A stretch of 64,000 nt of DNA from Halostella litorea (GTDB lineage Archaea > Halobacteriota > Halobacteria > Halobacteriales > Natronoarchaeaceae), in assembly GCF_004785955.1 (NCBI RefSeq), contig NZ_SJER01000009.1, positions 31,939-95,938 of the forward strand, given 5' to 3'. Below the pieces are notes generated by a model. That model did no database searches and was not told where the DNA came from. It saw only the letters and a list, made by a program, of their open reading frames with translations. A program made the position numbers and the translations under genes. The first letter of the stretch is position 1. Every line of letters begins with the position of its first letter. Below, piece by piece: positions 35,077 through 43,624 of this stretch.

Positions 35077-35961
35077 TCAACCGTATCTGGGCAGGATGGT
35101 CAGGTTGGCAGCGAGTAAGCCGAGCAGGATGATCAGTGCGTCAACCCACCCGGATCTCTCTGAAGTGAATCGGGCCAATCCGAACCGAGAGTACCAGAAT
35201 TGGATTGGATACTTGGTGAAGAAAATGAAAAAGAGGAAGATCAAGTTGAGAGCAGTAGATCCGAAGACCCAGGCGATCAAGAGCCAGATCAAAGCATAGC
35301 CAGCTGCACCTACCGCAAAAAGTTTGAGAAGCGGAGGTGAAGCCTTCGAATCAACACGGTGTTCCAGCCAAGCCAGTTCTGGAGGGATGTTCTCGCTGTT
35401 CGAGAAGGCTACAAAGAGACCTGCTTGGTCCAGAAACCAGTCATCAAGGCCTTCAGTCAAGCCGAATAACTCTGCTTCTTCTGCACGTTTCGAGGTATTG
35501 TGACTTAGGAGGGCGATGTATAGGCTTGCGTCCTTGGTCATCTTCTCGTGGAAACCGAAGACTCCGAGAACGAACAACGGGATTAGCGGTGAAGCAATTA
35601 ACACTGGAGAGATCGGCATAGGGAATTGGTCGGTGAGAGCTGCACCCACCTCCAAGAAGATGTGGACCATTGCTACAAGGGTGATTGCTTGGATGAATGG
35701 CATCGACCATCGAAGCACCGGCCCAGAAGATGCATGCTGGTTTGAGATCGCCATCTTCCTAAGCAAGGTAAGCCCACTCAGAGAGATCACTAAGGCCTTC
35801 AACAGGGTATACCCGAAGTCGTTGACGGGAACACTGAGGACGACTGTGACTACGAGAGCAGTAAATGCGATCTCAAAGTCTACCTGGTCGCCGCGCTCGC
35901 TCCCGAAGACAATATCAGGGTCTATTTTTTCATACTGGCTTCCCCGGAGGGACTTTAGGGG
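35077..35961 (-). CDS. Membrane protein frame downstream of an in-frame TAA; start unclear
   Basis: The coding-like frame begins right after the stop codon of the upstream ORF and runs 295 codons with no ATG or GTG until a TTG at 35802 (241 residues) or an ATG near 35754. The part before the TTG looks coding (YEKIDPDIVFGSERGD, then a TM segment FTALVVTVVLSV). Several hydrophobic segments follow. Either translation starts at an unusual codon, or the stop is read through or is a nonsense mutation. It converges with the PD-(D/E)XK-like gene. Confidence 0.5.
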   Translation of the reverse strand, partial: PLKSLRGSQYEKIDPDIVFGSERGDQVDFEIAFTALVVTVVLSVPVNDFGYTLLKALVISLSGLTLLRKMAISNQHASSGPVLRWSMPFIQAITLVAMVHIFLEVGAALTDQFPMPISPVLIASPLIPLFVLGVFGFHEKMTKDASLYIALLSHNTSKRAEEAELFGLTEGLDDWFLDQAGLFVAFSNSENIPPELAWLEHRVDSKASPPLLKLFAVGAAGYALIWLLIAWVFGSTALNLIFLFFIFFTKYPIQFWYSRFGLARFTSERSGWVDALIILLGLLAANLTILPRYG

Positions 35962-36432
35962 TTAGTCAGGTCTTCCTGTTTTTTCAAATAGGAGGCAGAT
36001 TCCGACGAGAAGTATCATCGTACCTCCGAGGAAGATGTAGGTTCCAGGATATCTACCTACTATAGGCCCGATAATATGGATATTGATGAGACCCCAGACG
36101 ATGATGGTACCCAGCAATGTGAGGGTGAACGAGTCGGTGAATCCTGGACCCATATCGAGCTGGAGATCTACGTCTTTACCCTCTGCGAGCTCCTCTGCTT
36201 TTTCCTGCAGCCGTTCTCGAGGATAGTCGAAGTAGTACCACTGTACGGCTTCAGAGACAAAAACGAGACCACCCAGTACTACGGGGTAGACCCACCAGAG
36301 GTCGAATCCCTTGTACAGTGCGTAGATGGTTCCGGCCAGTGTGAGGAGAAGTGCGACTCCTATGTCTGTTAGGGTCATTCGATCGGCTACGCCCCGAGAG
36401 ATCTCGAGAAGTTCTGGTTCGTCCTCTGGCAC
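35962..36432 (-). CDS. Membrane protein, N-terminal half of a frame split by a TAA stop
   Basis: 156 residues: an acidic start, then TM segments near 22-40, 47-63, 105-123 and 130-148, ending KTGRPD-stop. The next ORF continues in exactly the same frame. Taken alone it looks like a complete four-TM protein, so two adjacent genes are as likely as one interrupted gene. Family not recognised. Confidence 0.5.
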   Translation of the reverse strand: MPEDEPELLEISRGVADRMTLTDIGVALLLTLAGTIYALYKGFDLWWVYPVVLGGLVFVSEAVQWYYFDYPRERLQEKAEELAEGKDVDLQLDMGPGFTDSFTLTLLGTIIVWGLINIHIIGPIVGRYPGTYIFLGGTMILLVGICLLFEKTGRPD

Positions 36433-36494
36433 TTCTTATAAAGATTGGATTGCTTGCCGTATATTGAATGTTTGGGACAATGGATGCTCGCTCT

Positions 36495-36790
36495 TGAGAA
36501 GTATTTCCAAGCCGCTGGAGGGGTGTACCAATCAAACCCAGAACGTGGCGGCACTCAAACGAACTCGCGATCAGGACCTTGCCGTTCATCCTGTACAGGA
36601 TATCGAGTACGCGGTCGTCGACGACGAGAAATCCCCACGGGACCGTGTCGCACTCGCCATATAGAGATCGACACCTACGACGCATCGTACTACAAGACGC
36701 AACTGGACCGAGCTGTCGAGAGCGTACTGTCTCCCTTTGACTGGAATTAGAACGACATCCGGCGCGAGCTCAATGGCACACGTGTAGTCG
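36495..36790 (+). pseudogene. Decayed C-terminal fragment of a family B DNA polymerase
   Basis: Two plus-strand frames joined by a shift near 36664 give PLEGCTNQTQNVAALKR, then HPVQDIEYAVVDDEKS, then ETYDASYY-like text (EIDTYDASYYKTQ), then AVESVLSPFDWN and, past a stop, NDIRRELNG. This order (VVDDEKS, YDxSYY, AVESVLSPLGW, IRREL) is what I know from the extreme C-terminus of haloarchaeal PolB proteins. It lacks everything upstream, so it is a remnant. It lies directly beside the replication origin. Confidence 0.55.
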
Positions 36791-36813
36791 ATAGCACAGA
36801 CTGGGCCTGACAA

Positions 36814-37207
36814 ACCCCCTCCCCCCTTTTTCGAGTTGTAAGTCGCGGGGAACAGGCCATCCAAGACGTAGTGTAACGAGAGTTGAGATAACTAAAGTTG
36901 GTTTAGAGGTGGTAAGGCGCGATAATACACGGGAGGAGAACTACAAGCGAGATGAAGTCGTTATCTACATCCCAAGACATCAATCGTCTAGCTGAGCTAG
37001 ACGATATATTCTCTTTATCTCTAGTACGGTTATGGTAAGGTTACGTGTAACATAAACTTTTGCATATCTAGTTGCAAGTTAGAAGATTAGACACTCAGCC
37101 TCTCTATCGCGTATATCCGCCACAATCGGCTGTTTTACAGTCCCTCCTGCTGTTCACCCCCTCCCCGGCGTCACGAGTTTACAACTCGAAAAAGGGGGGA
37201 GGGGGTG
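36814..37207. other. Replication origin core: inverted ORB pair around an AT-richer segment
   Basis: A 29-base element starting TTACAACTCGAAAAAGGGG occurs at 37179-37207 on the plus strand and as its reverse complement at 36814-36842. The ~335 bases between are AT-richer than the surroundings and contain a 23-base palindrome. Inverted origin-recognition boxes flanking an unwinding element, next to orc1/cdc6, is the classic haloarchaeal origin layout. Confidence 0.75.
36983..37005. repeat. Perfect 11-bp inverted repeat inside the origin
   Basis: ATCGTCTAGCT and AGCTAGACGAT pair perfectly around one G. It sits in the middle of the AT-richer segment between the inverted ORBs and is followed by ATATATTCTC. 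Confidence 0.7.
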
Positions 37208-37320
37208 AAACATTCGAGATCACCAAAGCGGCTTCCCCGGCAATCATGTCCGAAACCCGGTATTTCTCTCACTCGTGAACGGATTCTACGAGCGTCGTTC
37301 TTTCGCAACAATTCTGGCGC

Positions 37321-37668
37321 TTACTACTCGAAAACGGGGAGTGTGAGAAACACTGTATCACCCTGGGCATCATTCACAAAATCCGGATTATGTGGATTTT
37401 GCTCCGAGACTCATCTCGACTCACTTCTCCTTACAACGTGAGGGTGAGAGCATCGAACCAGGTGTGTTACCACCCCCAACATCTTACAACTCGAAAACGG
37501 AGGGTCCGGGTCATCGAGGAAGTTCGACGATAGCGAGATTCGTCGAACCGTTACAACTCGACAACGGAGGGTGATAGATTCCGAAGACGGTATCTGACTC
37601 ATCCAGAGGATACGTGGCTGTAGTCGTTAGATAGCCTGTTTTCGCCCGGTTACAACTCCACAAGGGTC
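37321..37668 (+). repeat. ORB repeats upstream of orc1/cdc6
   Basis: Four further direct copies, all on the plus strand, begin at 37321 (TTACTACTCGAAAACGGGG), 37484 (TTACAACTCGAAAACGGAG), 37551 (TTACAACTCGACAACGGAG) and 37650 (TTACAACTCCACAAGGG). The last touches the orc1 TATA box. Confidence 0.75.
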
Positions 37669-37670
37669 CA

Positions 37671-37681
37671 TATTTTTATAC
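37671..37681 (+). promoter_or_regulatory. TATA box of orc1/cdc6
   Basis: TATTTTTATAC lies 23-33 bases before the ATG at 37704 and directly follows an ORB copy, so the initiator could repress its own gene. Confidence 0.6.
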
Positions 37682-37703
37682 CCAGAGTTCGAGGGGGTTC
37701 ATA

Positions 37704-39203
37704 ATGGGACGAGAGGGACGTAGAGCAGGATCGAATAATCCGGAAGGTGAGGAGGATCGTCAATCTTCTGCTGCTGATCCTGAAACTCCTGAATCGACGG
37801 ATGAGGAGGTGGCGTCTCCTGGCACGTCACAAACGACCTTCGAAAACGGATCAGATCCCGCTGATTCGTCTCAAGAAGCAACTAACGGCGACGGTGGCGG
37901 CATCTCAATTCGTGATCGGCTCCAAACCGAGTCGTCCGGTGGGGTCTTCGCGAACAAAGACCTCGTCCGGTCAGATACCATCATCGACGAGGACCGTATC
38001 GTCGGTCGTGATGACCAGCTAGGCCGTGTCGTCGACAACCTAAAACCGGTCCTCCAGAATGAAGGTATCCCGGATATGCTTCTGAGTGGTCCTTCTGGAA
38101 CTGGGAAGTCGCTCATCATTCATGCGGTCTGCAAACAGATCGTCGAACTGTGTGAATCCCAAGGCAAGACCTTCGGGGTCATTTCAATCAACTGCGAGGG
38201 GCCGAAGACAGCAGATCGGGCTGTCTATCGGTTAGTCAAAGCTGCTGCCGACGACCTCGGCGTTGATCCTGGTGTTCCCCAAACCGGCGTCTCAACGGAT
38301 CAGAAGCTCGAGAGACTGTATGAACTCATGCGAGAGTACTACGACGGTGTCATTTTCATCCTCGATGAGATCGATATGCTCGAGGGGCCGTATCAGGAAG
38401 CAGAGTACAATTCTCTCATCTACCAGCTTTCACGGGCTCGCAAACTCGCCGATTTTGATGGTCCCATCTCGCTCACGACGATTACGAATTACGCCGACTT
38501 CATGAAGGACCTCAACAGCCGCGCACAGAGTTCTTACAATCCTGACGATATCTTCTTCGACGATTACGATGCGACGCAGCTCCGTAGTATTCTCAAACAT
38601 CGGCGAGACGCCTTCAAGCCAAAATCACTTGCAGATGACGTCGTTCCGCTTGTTGCTGCGTTCGGCTCCCAAACGCACGGGGATGCACGGAAAGCGATTG
38701 ATCTCCTCAGGTGGGCGGGCGAATTAGCCGAGCGGCGTGGAGCTGACACAGTTACCGAGACTGATGTCCGTGAAGCTCAGGAGAAATACACTGAAAACCG
38801 CAAGCTCCGGCATATCAGCGGCATTTCGACTCAAAAGAAACTCTCCATCTACGCTGTGGCGGCCACTGCCCACTACGCAAGAGAACATCCTGAGTGGATC
38901 CCTGCTGGACCTGCGTTCAAGACGTATCAATTCATTGCCGATACGATGGATGCGGACCAGTACAGCCGCGAGACGTTCGTAAATCACGTCACAGAGCAGA
39001 GTACGTACGGTGTACTGGACTTCGAGCGTCGGGGCAAGGGGCGAGGCAGAGGAGTGCATATGTATTTCTCCCTCTCCGAAGATCCGGAAACAATCATGGA
39101 GACGATCCGTGAGGATTCCCGGTTCGAAGATCTAGCTCACGAAGAGGCGACTATCAGAGCGGTTGTCCGCGAACGGCTGAAGCAGTTCCGGAGTAAGAAC
39201 TGA
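37704..39203 (+). CDS. orc1: Orc1/Cdc6 replication initiator
   Basis: A 499-residue initiator. A disordered acidic N-terminus (about 80 residues) precedes the AAA+ core. Walker A GPSGTGKS is at 129-136 and Walker B FILDEID has D221-E222. Sensor and lid segments follow (SLTTITNYADF, HGDARKAIDLLRWAGE). The C-terminal winged helix contains YGVLDFERRGKGRGRG, which reads the origin repeats. ORB copies lie on both sides of the gene, so it is the cognate initiator of this replicon. The start is supported by a TATA box about 25 bases upstream. Confidence 0.9.
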   Translation: MGREGRRAGSNNPEGEEDRQSSAADPETPESTDEEVASPGTSQTTFENGSDPADSSQEATNGDGGGISIRDRLQTESSGGVFANKDLVRSDTIIDEDRIVGRDDQLGRVVDNLKPVLQNEGIPDMLLSGPSGTGKSLIIHAVCKQIVELCESQGKTFGVISINCEGPKTADRAVYRLVKAAADDLGVDPGVPQTGVSTDQKLERLYELMREYYDGVIFILDEIDMLEGPYQEAEYNSLIYQLSRARKLADFDGPISLTTITNYADFMKDLNSRAQSSYNPDDIFFDDYDATQLRSILKHRRDAFKPKSLADDVVPLVAAFGSQTHGDARKAIDLLRWAGELAERRGADTVTETDVREAQEKYTENRKLRHISGISTQKKLSIYAVAATAHYAREHPEWIPAGPAFKTYQFIADTMDADQYSRETFVNHVTEQSTYGVLDFERRGKGRGRGVHMYFSLSEDPETIMETIREDSRFEDLAHEEATIRAVVRERLKQFRSKN

Positions 39204-39226
39204 TCTCGCCCGTATTCTCCCCGCAC

Positions 39227-39560
39227 TTACTTCTCGAAAACGGGGGGTGTTCGTATCCCGCGCGATGCGTTACAACTCGAAAATGGGGGATGTCAGTCGT
39301 CGGGATATCTCGTTACTACTCGAAAACGGGGGGTGGCTGAGCCAAGAGATTTGACGTGCCGGTCGATGTACTGTGTATTCCCCTTTCCCTCTCCCATTTA
39401 CAACTCGAAAACGGGGGGTGTGTCCTACGATTTCTTTGTCGTCGGTACTATTGATGATGCGGAGACGGTGAGAAACGACGGAAACGCGGGGGGTGTGGTC
39501 CCTTCAAAATCAGCGTCACCCCCTCCACCCACATCCAGTTACGACGGAAACGTGGGGTAG
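39227..39560 (+). repeat. ORB repeats downstream of orc1/cdc6
   Basis: Direct copies start at 39227 (TTACTTCTCGAAAACGGGG), 39270, 39313 and 39398; two weaker copies with ACGACGGAAACG instead of ACTCGAAAACG are at about 39475 and 39539. A different motif, ATTCACACT followed by GGGG and GTGT, occurs twice between 39609 and 39660. The rest of the ~510 bases between orc1 and the next gene holds nothing else I can name. Confidence 0.75.
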
Positions 39561-39716
39561 GGGTCCTCCCTCATCGAGTTTTACTCGTCCGGGTTGACCG
39601 GACCTATTCACACTGAGGGGTGTTGGGCAAACCGAACTCATTCACACTCTGGGGGGTGTCGCCTGGTACGTCTCTAATGGTACTGAAAAGAACATCAGAC
39701 TACAGTTCAATCTCGT

Positions 39717-40043
39717 CTACTCGTCGGGATTCACTGGCCCTTTGTACTTCGACGTCACCGAATCTCCTTCCCGCCACTGCCAGTAGTAGTAGCGGTTGTC
39801 GTTGATCTCCTTGATCGTGATCGTCGCCTTCGCTGGCACGTCGTCCGGGAGGTCATCGGGGCGCTCCTCGATGTCGGCGTCGTCCGCCTCTTCCTCCTCG
39901 AGACGAGCTTCACGCTCCTTGTATTCGGCCAACGCCTCGGCGTAGCTGGCAACGTCCCGAAGATGCTCCGATGTGGCTTCGTTGAGCGTGTTGACGATCT
40001 CCGTGGGGAGGTTCGCCGGTGGGGTCGGGGGTTCGTAGGACAT
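39717..40043 (-). CDS. Small conserved-looking acidic protein
   Basis: 108 residues: a Pro/Ala-rich start, a long Glu/Ala-rich helix (about 25-58), an acidic linker, and a basic-aromatic C-terminus NRYYYWQWREGDSVTSKY. The latter resembles a short domain found in several haloarchaeal plasmid proteins, for which I know no function. The gene is preceded by the first copy of the 41-base inverted repeat, 15 bases before its ATG. Confidence 0.65.
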   Translation of the reverse strand: MSYEPPTPPANLPTEIVNTLNEATSEHLRDVASYAEALAEYKEREARLEEEEADDADIEERPDDLPDDVPAKATITIKEINDNRYYYWQWREGDSVTSKYKGPVNPDE

Positions 40044-40057
40044 CGGCTACTCTCGTG

Positions 40058-40098
40058 TTAACCAACACGACCCACGAGTCCATAGTTTTGTTGGTTAA
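40058..40098. repeat. 41-bp spaced inverted repeat, copy A
   Basis: TTAACCAACA (40058-40067) and TGTTGGTTAA (40089-40098) with 21 bases between. It lies between divergent genes at 40043 (minus) and 40181 (plus). Confidence 0.7.
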
Positions 40099-40148
40099 GA
40101 CGATGGGGCGTTTCTTGCGATTGCTGGCTGTAACACTACTCGAAACTT

Positions 40149-40157
40149 GTTTATAAA
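40149..40157 (+). promoter_or_regulatory. TATA box of the winged-helix regulator gene
   Basis: GTTTATAAA is centred 28 bases before the GTG at 40181. This supports a leaderless transcript and that GTG start. Confidence 0.6.
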
Positions 40158-40180
40158 AAAGCTTCCTACTATGTTACACC

Positions 40181-41104
40181 GTGCTCCGGCGCATCGAACT
40201 TGAGGTCCTCGCCACGGTCGACCGCGGCGACACGATCTCCGAGCTCGCGACGAAGCTCGACCACAGCGAGAGCTACCTCTCTCGTGCCGTCGGGGACCTC
40301 GTCGAGAAGGGGCTCGTCTACAGGGAGCGCGACGGCCGCCGAAAACGAGTCGTCCCATCGAATGCTCGTGCCGTCGAATGCTACCAAGACCTCGTTCGCC
40401 AGCACTCCCACATCGACTTCCCCGAGCTACTGACCGGCAAGGCACTCGAGGTGCTGCACTACCTCGACCAGCCGCGAACGGTCTCCGAGATTGCCGACCG
40501 GAGCGACAACTACCGCAACACGGTCAACCGGGTCCTCAAGCGGTTTCGCGACCGGGGTCTCGTCGGGACGGCCGACAGCCGCTACGAGTTCAACGCCGAC
40601 TTCGACCGCCTCCACGAGTTCGCCCGTGAACTCGCACATCATCTCCATCGCCAGCGCCTCGAAGCCGACGCCCCGAAGGGCACGATTCTCTGGGAGGACT
40701 ACGACGAATTCCTCGCCCAGACCGAGACGGAGATCGACGCGGAGGGGTTTCACGAAACCGGCCTCGCTCGATTCGCGGCCTTCGACCTCCAGTTCCTGCT
40801 CACCGGCCACCGCTACTACGTCTACTCCGAGGATCTCGATGCCGTCTCGCCGGCGGAGCTGTGCTGTCACACACTGTTGATCGACGACGGCAGCCGCCAC
40901 CGCTCGTACTGTCTCCTCCTACTCAGCCACGTCGACGTCGACGAGGAGGATCTCCGAGAGCAGGGGGCGACGTATGGCCTCGAAGCCGAAATCGACGCCT
41001 TGCTGCGATACCTCGAGACGCACGGCGAGGTCGACGACGACCGGCTCCCGGAGTGGGACGAGTTCCAGGAGCTGGCGGCTGACTACGAGGTACGACTATC
41101 CTGA
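40181..41104 (+). CDS. Double winged-helix transcription regulator (MarR-like)
   Basis: A 307-residue protein. The first winged helix is at about 5-60 (ISELATKLDHSESYLSRAVGDLVEKGLVYRE pattern) and a second at about 85-145 (TVSEIADRSDNYRNTVNRVL). The rest is an acidic, mostly alpha/beta ligand or dimerisation domain with several Cys/His residues that do not form an obvious zinc site. Translation starts at GTG; the TATA box about 28 bases upstream fits. The neighbouring VapBC pair is transcribed toward it. Regulon unknown; nearby inverted repeats are candidate targets. Confidence 0.75.
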   Translation: MLRRIELEVLATVDRGDTISELATKLDHSESYLSRAVGDLVEKGLVYRERDGRRKRVVPSNARAVECYQDLVRQHSHIDFPELLTGKALEVLHYLDQPRTVSEIADRSDNYRNTVNRVLKRFRDRGLVGTADSRYEFNADFDRLHEFARELAHHLHRQRLEADAPKGTILWEDYDEFLAQTETEIDAEGFHETGLARFAAFDLQFLLTGHRYYVYSEDLDAVSPAELCCHTLLIDDGSRHRSYCLLLLSHVDVDEEDLREQGATYGLEAEIDALLRYLETHGEVDDDRLPEWDEFQELAADYEVRLS

Positions 41105-41141
41105 GACCGAACATCGTCAGCAGCAGTGCCGTCTGCCAGCG

Positions 41142-41576
41142 TCAGTTCGGATCGTAGGGATTCGTTGCTGTCTCGAGCCGATAGACATCCTCGACAGCGT
41201 CAAAATCGTCGTCAAACGCATACAGGTAGCCAAGCCCCTCGGTTTGCATATACGCCACAATGCAGGCATCGACGAAGGAGAGGGGTTCGTGTTGACGAAA
41301 GAGTGCCTTCCCGGTCGCGAGGGCATCGGTGGTGAGGGAGTCGATGTGGAAGCGGGCGTTTTCTTCGATGCGATCGAGGAGATCGACGGCTGCGTCGTGG
41401 CCGGCGTGGGTCGTGAGGCCGTTGAGCGTTTCCGCGAGCACGTAGTCGAGGACGACTGCTTCCGGGAGCGTTCCGTCGTCGATGCCGTGGAGCACCGGGA
41501 GCGCGGCATCGCGGGATCCATCTCGCCGGTATGCGGCGGCAAAGAGGACTGTCGTATCGATGAGTGCCCGCGGCAT
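41142..41576 (-). CDS. vapC: VapC-like PIN-domain ribonuclease toxin
   Basis: A 144-residue PIN protein: ALIDTTVLFAAAY at the start gives the first acidic residue (D7). LDYVLAETLNGL gives the Glu, and FVDACIVAYMQ plus AFDDDFD give the later Asp residues. The ATG directly follows the TAA of the antitoxin gene, so the two are co-translated. VapC toxins cut tRNA or rRNA when the antitoxin is lost, stabilising the replicon. Confidence 0.85.
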   Translation of the reverse strand: MPRALIDTTVLFAAAYRRDGSRDAALPVLHGIDDGTLPEAVVLDYVLAETLNGLTTHAGHDAAVDLLDRIEENARFHIDSLTTDALATGKALFRQHEPLSFVDACIVAYMQTEGLGYLYAFDDDFDAVEDVYRLETATNPYDPN

Positions 41577-41828
41577 TTACTCGACGTCGACGCCCCAGGC
41601 GTCGTGCTCGCTCGTGACATCGGTCGGCTCCTCACCAGCGTAGCCGTCGAAGTCGGCGAACGTGCCCGTTTGCTGTTGGATCACTTGGACTCGGATGCTC
41701 CCGTCATCCTCGAGCTGCCAGCGGAGCTGATCGCCATCATCGATATTGAGTTCACGCCGAATCCGGGCGGGGATGTTTGCCTGGTTTCCAGACACCTTGC
41801 TTTCGGCGTCGATTCTGTCGCTGCTCAT
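41577..41828 (-). CDS. vapB: AbrB/SpoVT-type VapB antitoxin
   Basis: Eighty-three residues with a swapped-hairpin AbrB domain: ESKVSGNQANIPARIRREL followed by GDQLRWQLEDDGSIRVQV. The acidic C-terminal tail (FDGYAGEEPTDV onward) would occupy the toxin groove. Its stop codon is directly joined to the toxin ATG. As with other VapB proteins it should repress the operon together with VapC. Confidence 0.85.
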   Translation of the reverse strand: MSSDRIDAESKVSGNQANIPARIRRELNIDDGDQLRWQLEDDGSIRVQVIQQQTGTFADFDGYAGEEPTDVTSEHDAWGVDVE

Positions 41829-41902
41829 ACCTCACGGTAGGTGACCGGCCGTGAAAAGTCTAGTGTGCCGCCACACTACCACGCGCTCCAGAAGATATCG
41901 TT

Positions 41903-42724
41903 CTAGTTTGAGGGTGCTGGAAGGCGCCCATCCGGACGTGGAACACGACCCTGTTTTATCTCGTGATCGACGCGACGCAGATGCTTACAGCCGCCTTCGG
42001 GTGAGCGCTGCTGCCAGTCAGGGCAGGTACACGACTTGTCGATGACGTCGACTTCGTACCGGTTTCCGGACGCGGACTGAACTTCGTAGCGGCCACCTTT
42101 CGAGAGGAGCGAAACGTCCATCGCTTCGGCGACAGCACGCTTCGTTCGGGGCTCGAGATCGTCCTGTGACTTTGGGTTCTCGTCGACGACCAGTCGGTCG
42201 CGAACGTCGCCCGTTCGGCCACCGTCGGGAGCGACGGCTTCCGCAGGGCCACTAAGCCGCTCGTGGAGCACTTCCTCCACCGGATGGCCTTCCGGCCAGA
42301 GGTAATGGACCTCGCGGCGCTCGCGATGGTCATAGGAGCCGCACGCGGCTGCGCTCCCAGTCCAGACACGCCACGCCCCGAGTGCTGCCATCACGTCGAC
42401 GATGACTCGCGGAACAGCCTCGTGCTTGTCGGGGTAGAACATCCGAAAGCGAGTACATTCCGCCTGCGGCGGAACCGTCTCCCACCACTCGACGTCGTCG
42501 TCCCAGCTCTCGCACATCGCCTTATCCTCCCCGTATCCAACGGTCAGGCCGTCGATCTGCGGTATCTCCACCGATGTCTCGTCAGCCTCGTCTTCGAGCA
42601 GCCGAAGGACGGCGTACCGGAGATACTCGTGATTCGGATTGTCTGAAGATTGGGCGACCTGCTCGTGGTGCTCTGCGACTCGCTCTGCCTCGTCGAGAAC
42701 GGTCGTTAGATATTGGTCGGTCAT
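41903..42724 (-). CDS. SWIM zinc-finger protein
   Basis: About 273 residues from the ATG at 42724 (MTDQYLTTVLDEAERV); the frame stays open to 42787 but upstream lies a leader stem-loop. Near the C-terminus is a SWIM finger: SCTCPDWQQRSPEGGCKHLRR, with CxC and CxH spacing. The N-terminal part is acidic and not recognised. SWIM fingers bind nucleic acid or proteins and are frequent in small haloarchaeal plasmid genes. Confidence 0.72.
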   Translation of the reverse strand: MTDQYLTTVLDEAERVAEHHEQVAQSSDNPNHEYLRYAVLRLLEDEADETSVEIPQIDGLTVGYGEDKAMCESWDDDVEWWETVPPQAECTRFRMFYPDKHEAVPRVIVDVMAALGAWRVWTGSAAACGSYDHRERREVHYLWPEGHPVEEVLHERLSGPAEAVAPDGGRTGDVRDRLVVDENPKSQDDLEPRTKRAVAEAMDVSLLSKGGRYEVQSASGNRYEVDVIDKSCTCPDWQQRSPEGGCKHLRRVDHEIKQGRVPRPDGRLPAPSN

Positions 42725-42743
42725 GGGTCGGTGGAGACGGAAG

Positions 42744-42776
42744 TGCGCCTCCGCCCCTCGGCGGGCGCTGAAAAAC
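42744..42776 (-). promoter_or_regulatory. T-run plus stem-loop leader (copy 1) before the SWIM gene
   Basis: On the minus strand GTTTTTC is followed by a GCGCC ... GGCGC stem (plus arms 42745-42749 and 42764-42768) with a GAGGGGCGG loop. It lies 20-50 bases before the ATG at 42724 and adjoins the inverted repeat copy B. Confidence 0.55.
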
Positions 42777-42818
42777 TTAACCAACAAATACCGATCAATC
42801 GTATCTTCTGTTGGTTAA
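42777..42818. repeat. 42-bp spaced inverted repeat, copy B
   Basis: TTAACCAACA (42777-42786) and TGTTGGTTAA (42809-42818) with 22 bases between. It lies between the divergent SWIM gene and the HTH/nucleotidyltransferase pair. Confidence 0.7.
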
Positions 42819-42949
42819 CCCCTCTCTGCTCGAATGCTGAGCCGGATCGGACTACCGGAGCTAAGAATAGTATATCTGTATAGCGATAACGTCATAGGGA
42901 ATACGGGGGACAAGACTAATACCGTTAGATGCGATACCGATAACTAACG

Positions 42950-43624
42950 ATGATGGAGTACGTCGACGAGACCGCGGCGAAGATCATGGTCGCGGCCCGG
43001 CCGGGTGACTCGATCCGGCGAATCGCCCAGAAGATCGACGGCTCCTACTCGTGGGTCTACGACTGGATCGAGCGGTTGGAGGACGCCGGCTTCATCCGAC
43101 GTGAGGATGGCGTCTACATCGAGAAGTACGCTGTCAGGGATCGCTACTACGATCTCGTCGCGGCCATTTCTCGCGCTGTTCCCCCCTCGATCGACGACGG
43201 CTACGTCATTCCGCACTTCGCCGGGATGCCCTTTGCGTACACGAAAATCGACGGCGTCTACGTCTGGACCCACGGCGGCTATCAGATCGCCCGCGGCCAC
43301 GACGACTACCCGATCTTCATCAAAGTCGCCGACCAGGACGTCGAACGGTGGACGGCGTTCTTCGACGAGTTCGGGATTCCGAGCCGGATCGAAGAGCGGC
43401 CGGACGCGACCGACTACGATGCGACTGTCTCGTACGTGTTGTTCCCGACGAGTGGGGAGATCACTCGCGAGTGGGTCGACGGCAATCCGGTCATTCCGTT
43501 GGATGAGACAATCGAGCACATGTTGGAGTACCGGGTGAACTACGAACCGGCGTTGGAGATGATCGCCGACGAGTACGACCGCGATATCGACGCGTCCCAC
43601 GAGGATCCGCGTTTGAACGTATGA
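42950..43624 (+). CDS. Winged-helix protein paired with a nucleotidyltransferase (putative antitoxin)
   Basis: A 224-residue protein with an N-terminal winged helix (SIRRIAQKIDGSYSWVYDWIERLEDAGFIRRE pattern, about 20-55) and a C-terminal alpha/beta domain. Its last codons overlap the ATG of the following nucleotidyltransferase (ATGA). HTH protein followed by nucleotidyltransferase is the layout of AbiE-like type IV and MenAT-like toxin-antitoxin loci, so I infer the antitoxin role. A second ATG codon lies one codon before, at 42950 itself (MM). Confidence 0.65.
   Translation: MMEYVDETAAKIMVAARPGDSIRRIAQKIDGSYSWVYDWIERLEDAGFIRREDGVYIEKYAVRDRYYDLVAAISRAVPPSIDDGYVIPHFAGMPFAYTKIDGVYVWTHGGYQIARGHDDYPIFIKVADQDVERWTAFFDEFGIPSRIEERPDATDYDATVSYVLFPTSGEITREWVDGNPVIPLDETIEHMLEYRVNYEPALEMIADEYDRDIDASHEDPRLNV

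Noticed and set aside
36326..36750. Two complete small plus-strand genes (36326-36664 and 36445-36750)
   Set aside because: Their believable parts join across a frameshift into a polymerase B tail; the starts are out-of-frame junk.
37321..37668. CRISPR or IS-end repeats near orc1
   Set aside because: The repeats match origin-recognition boxes by sequence and position; spacing is irregular and no spacers of constant size exist.
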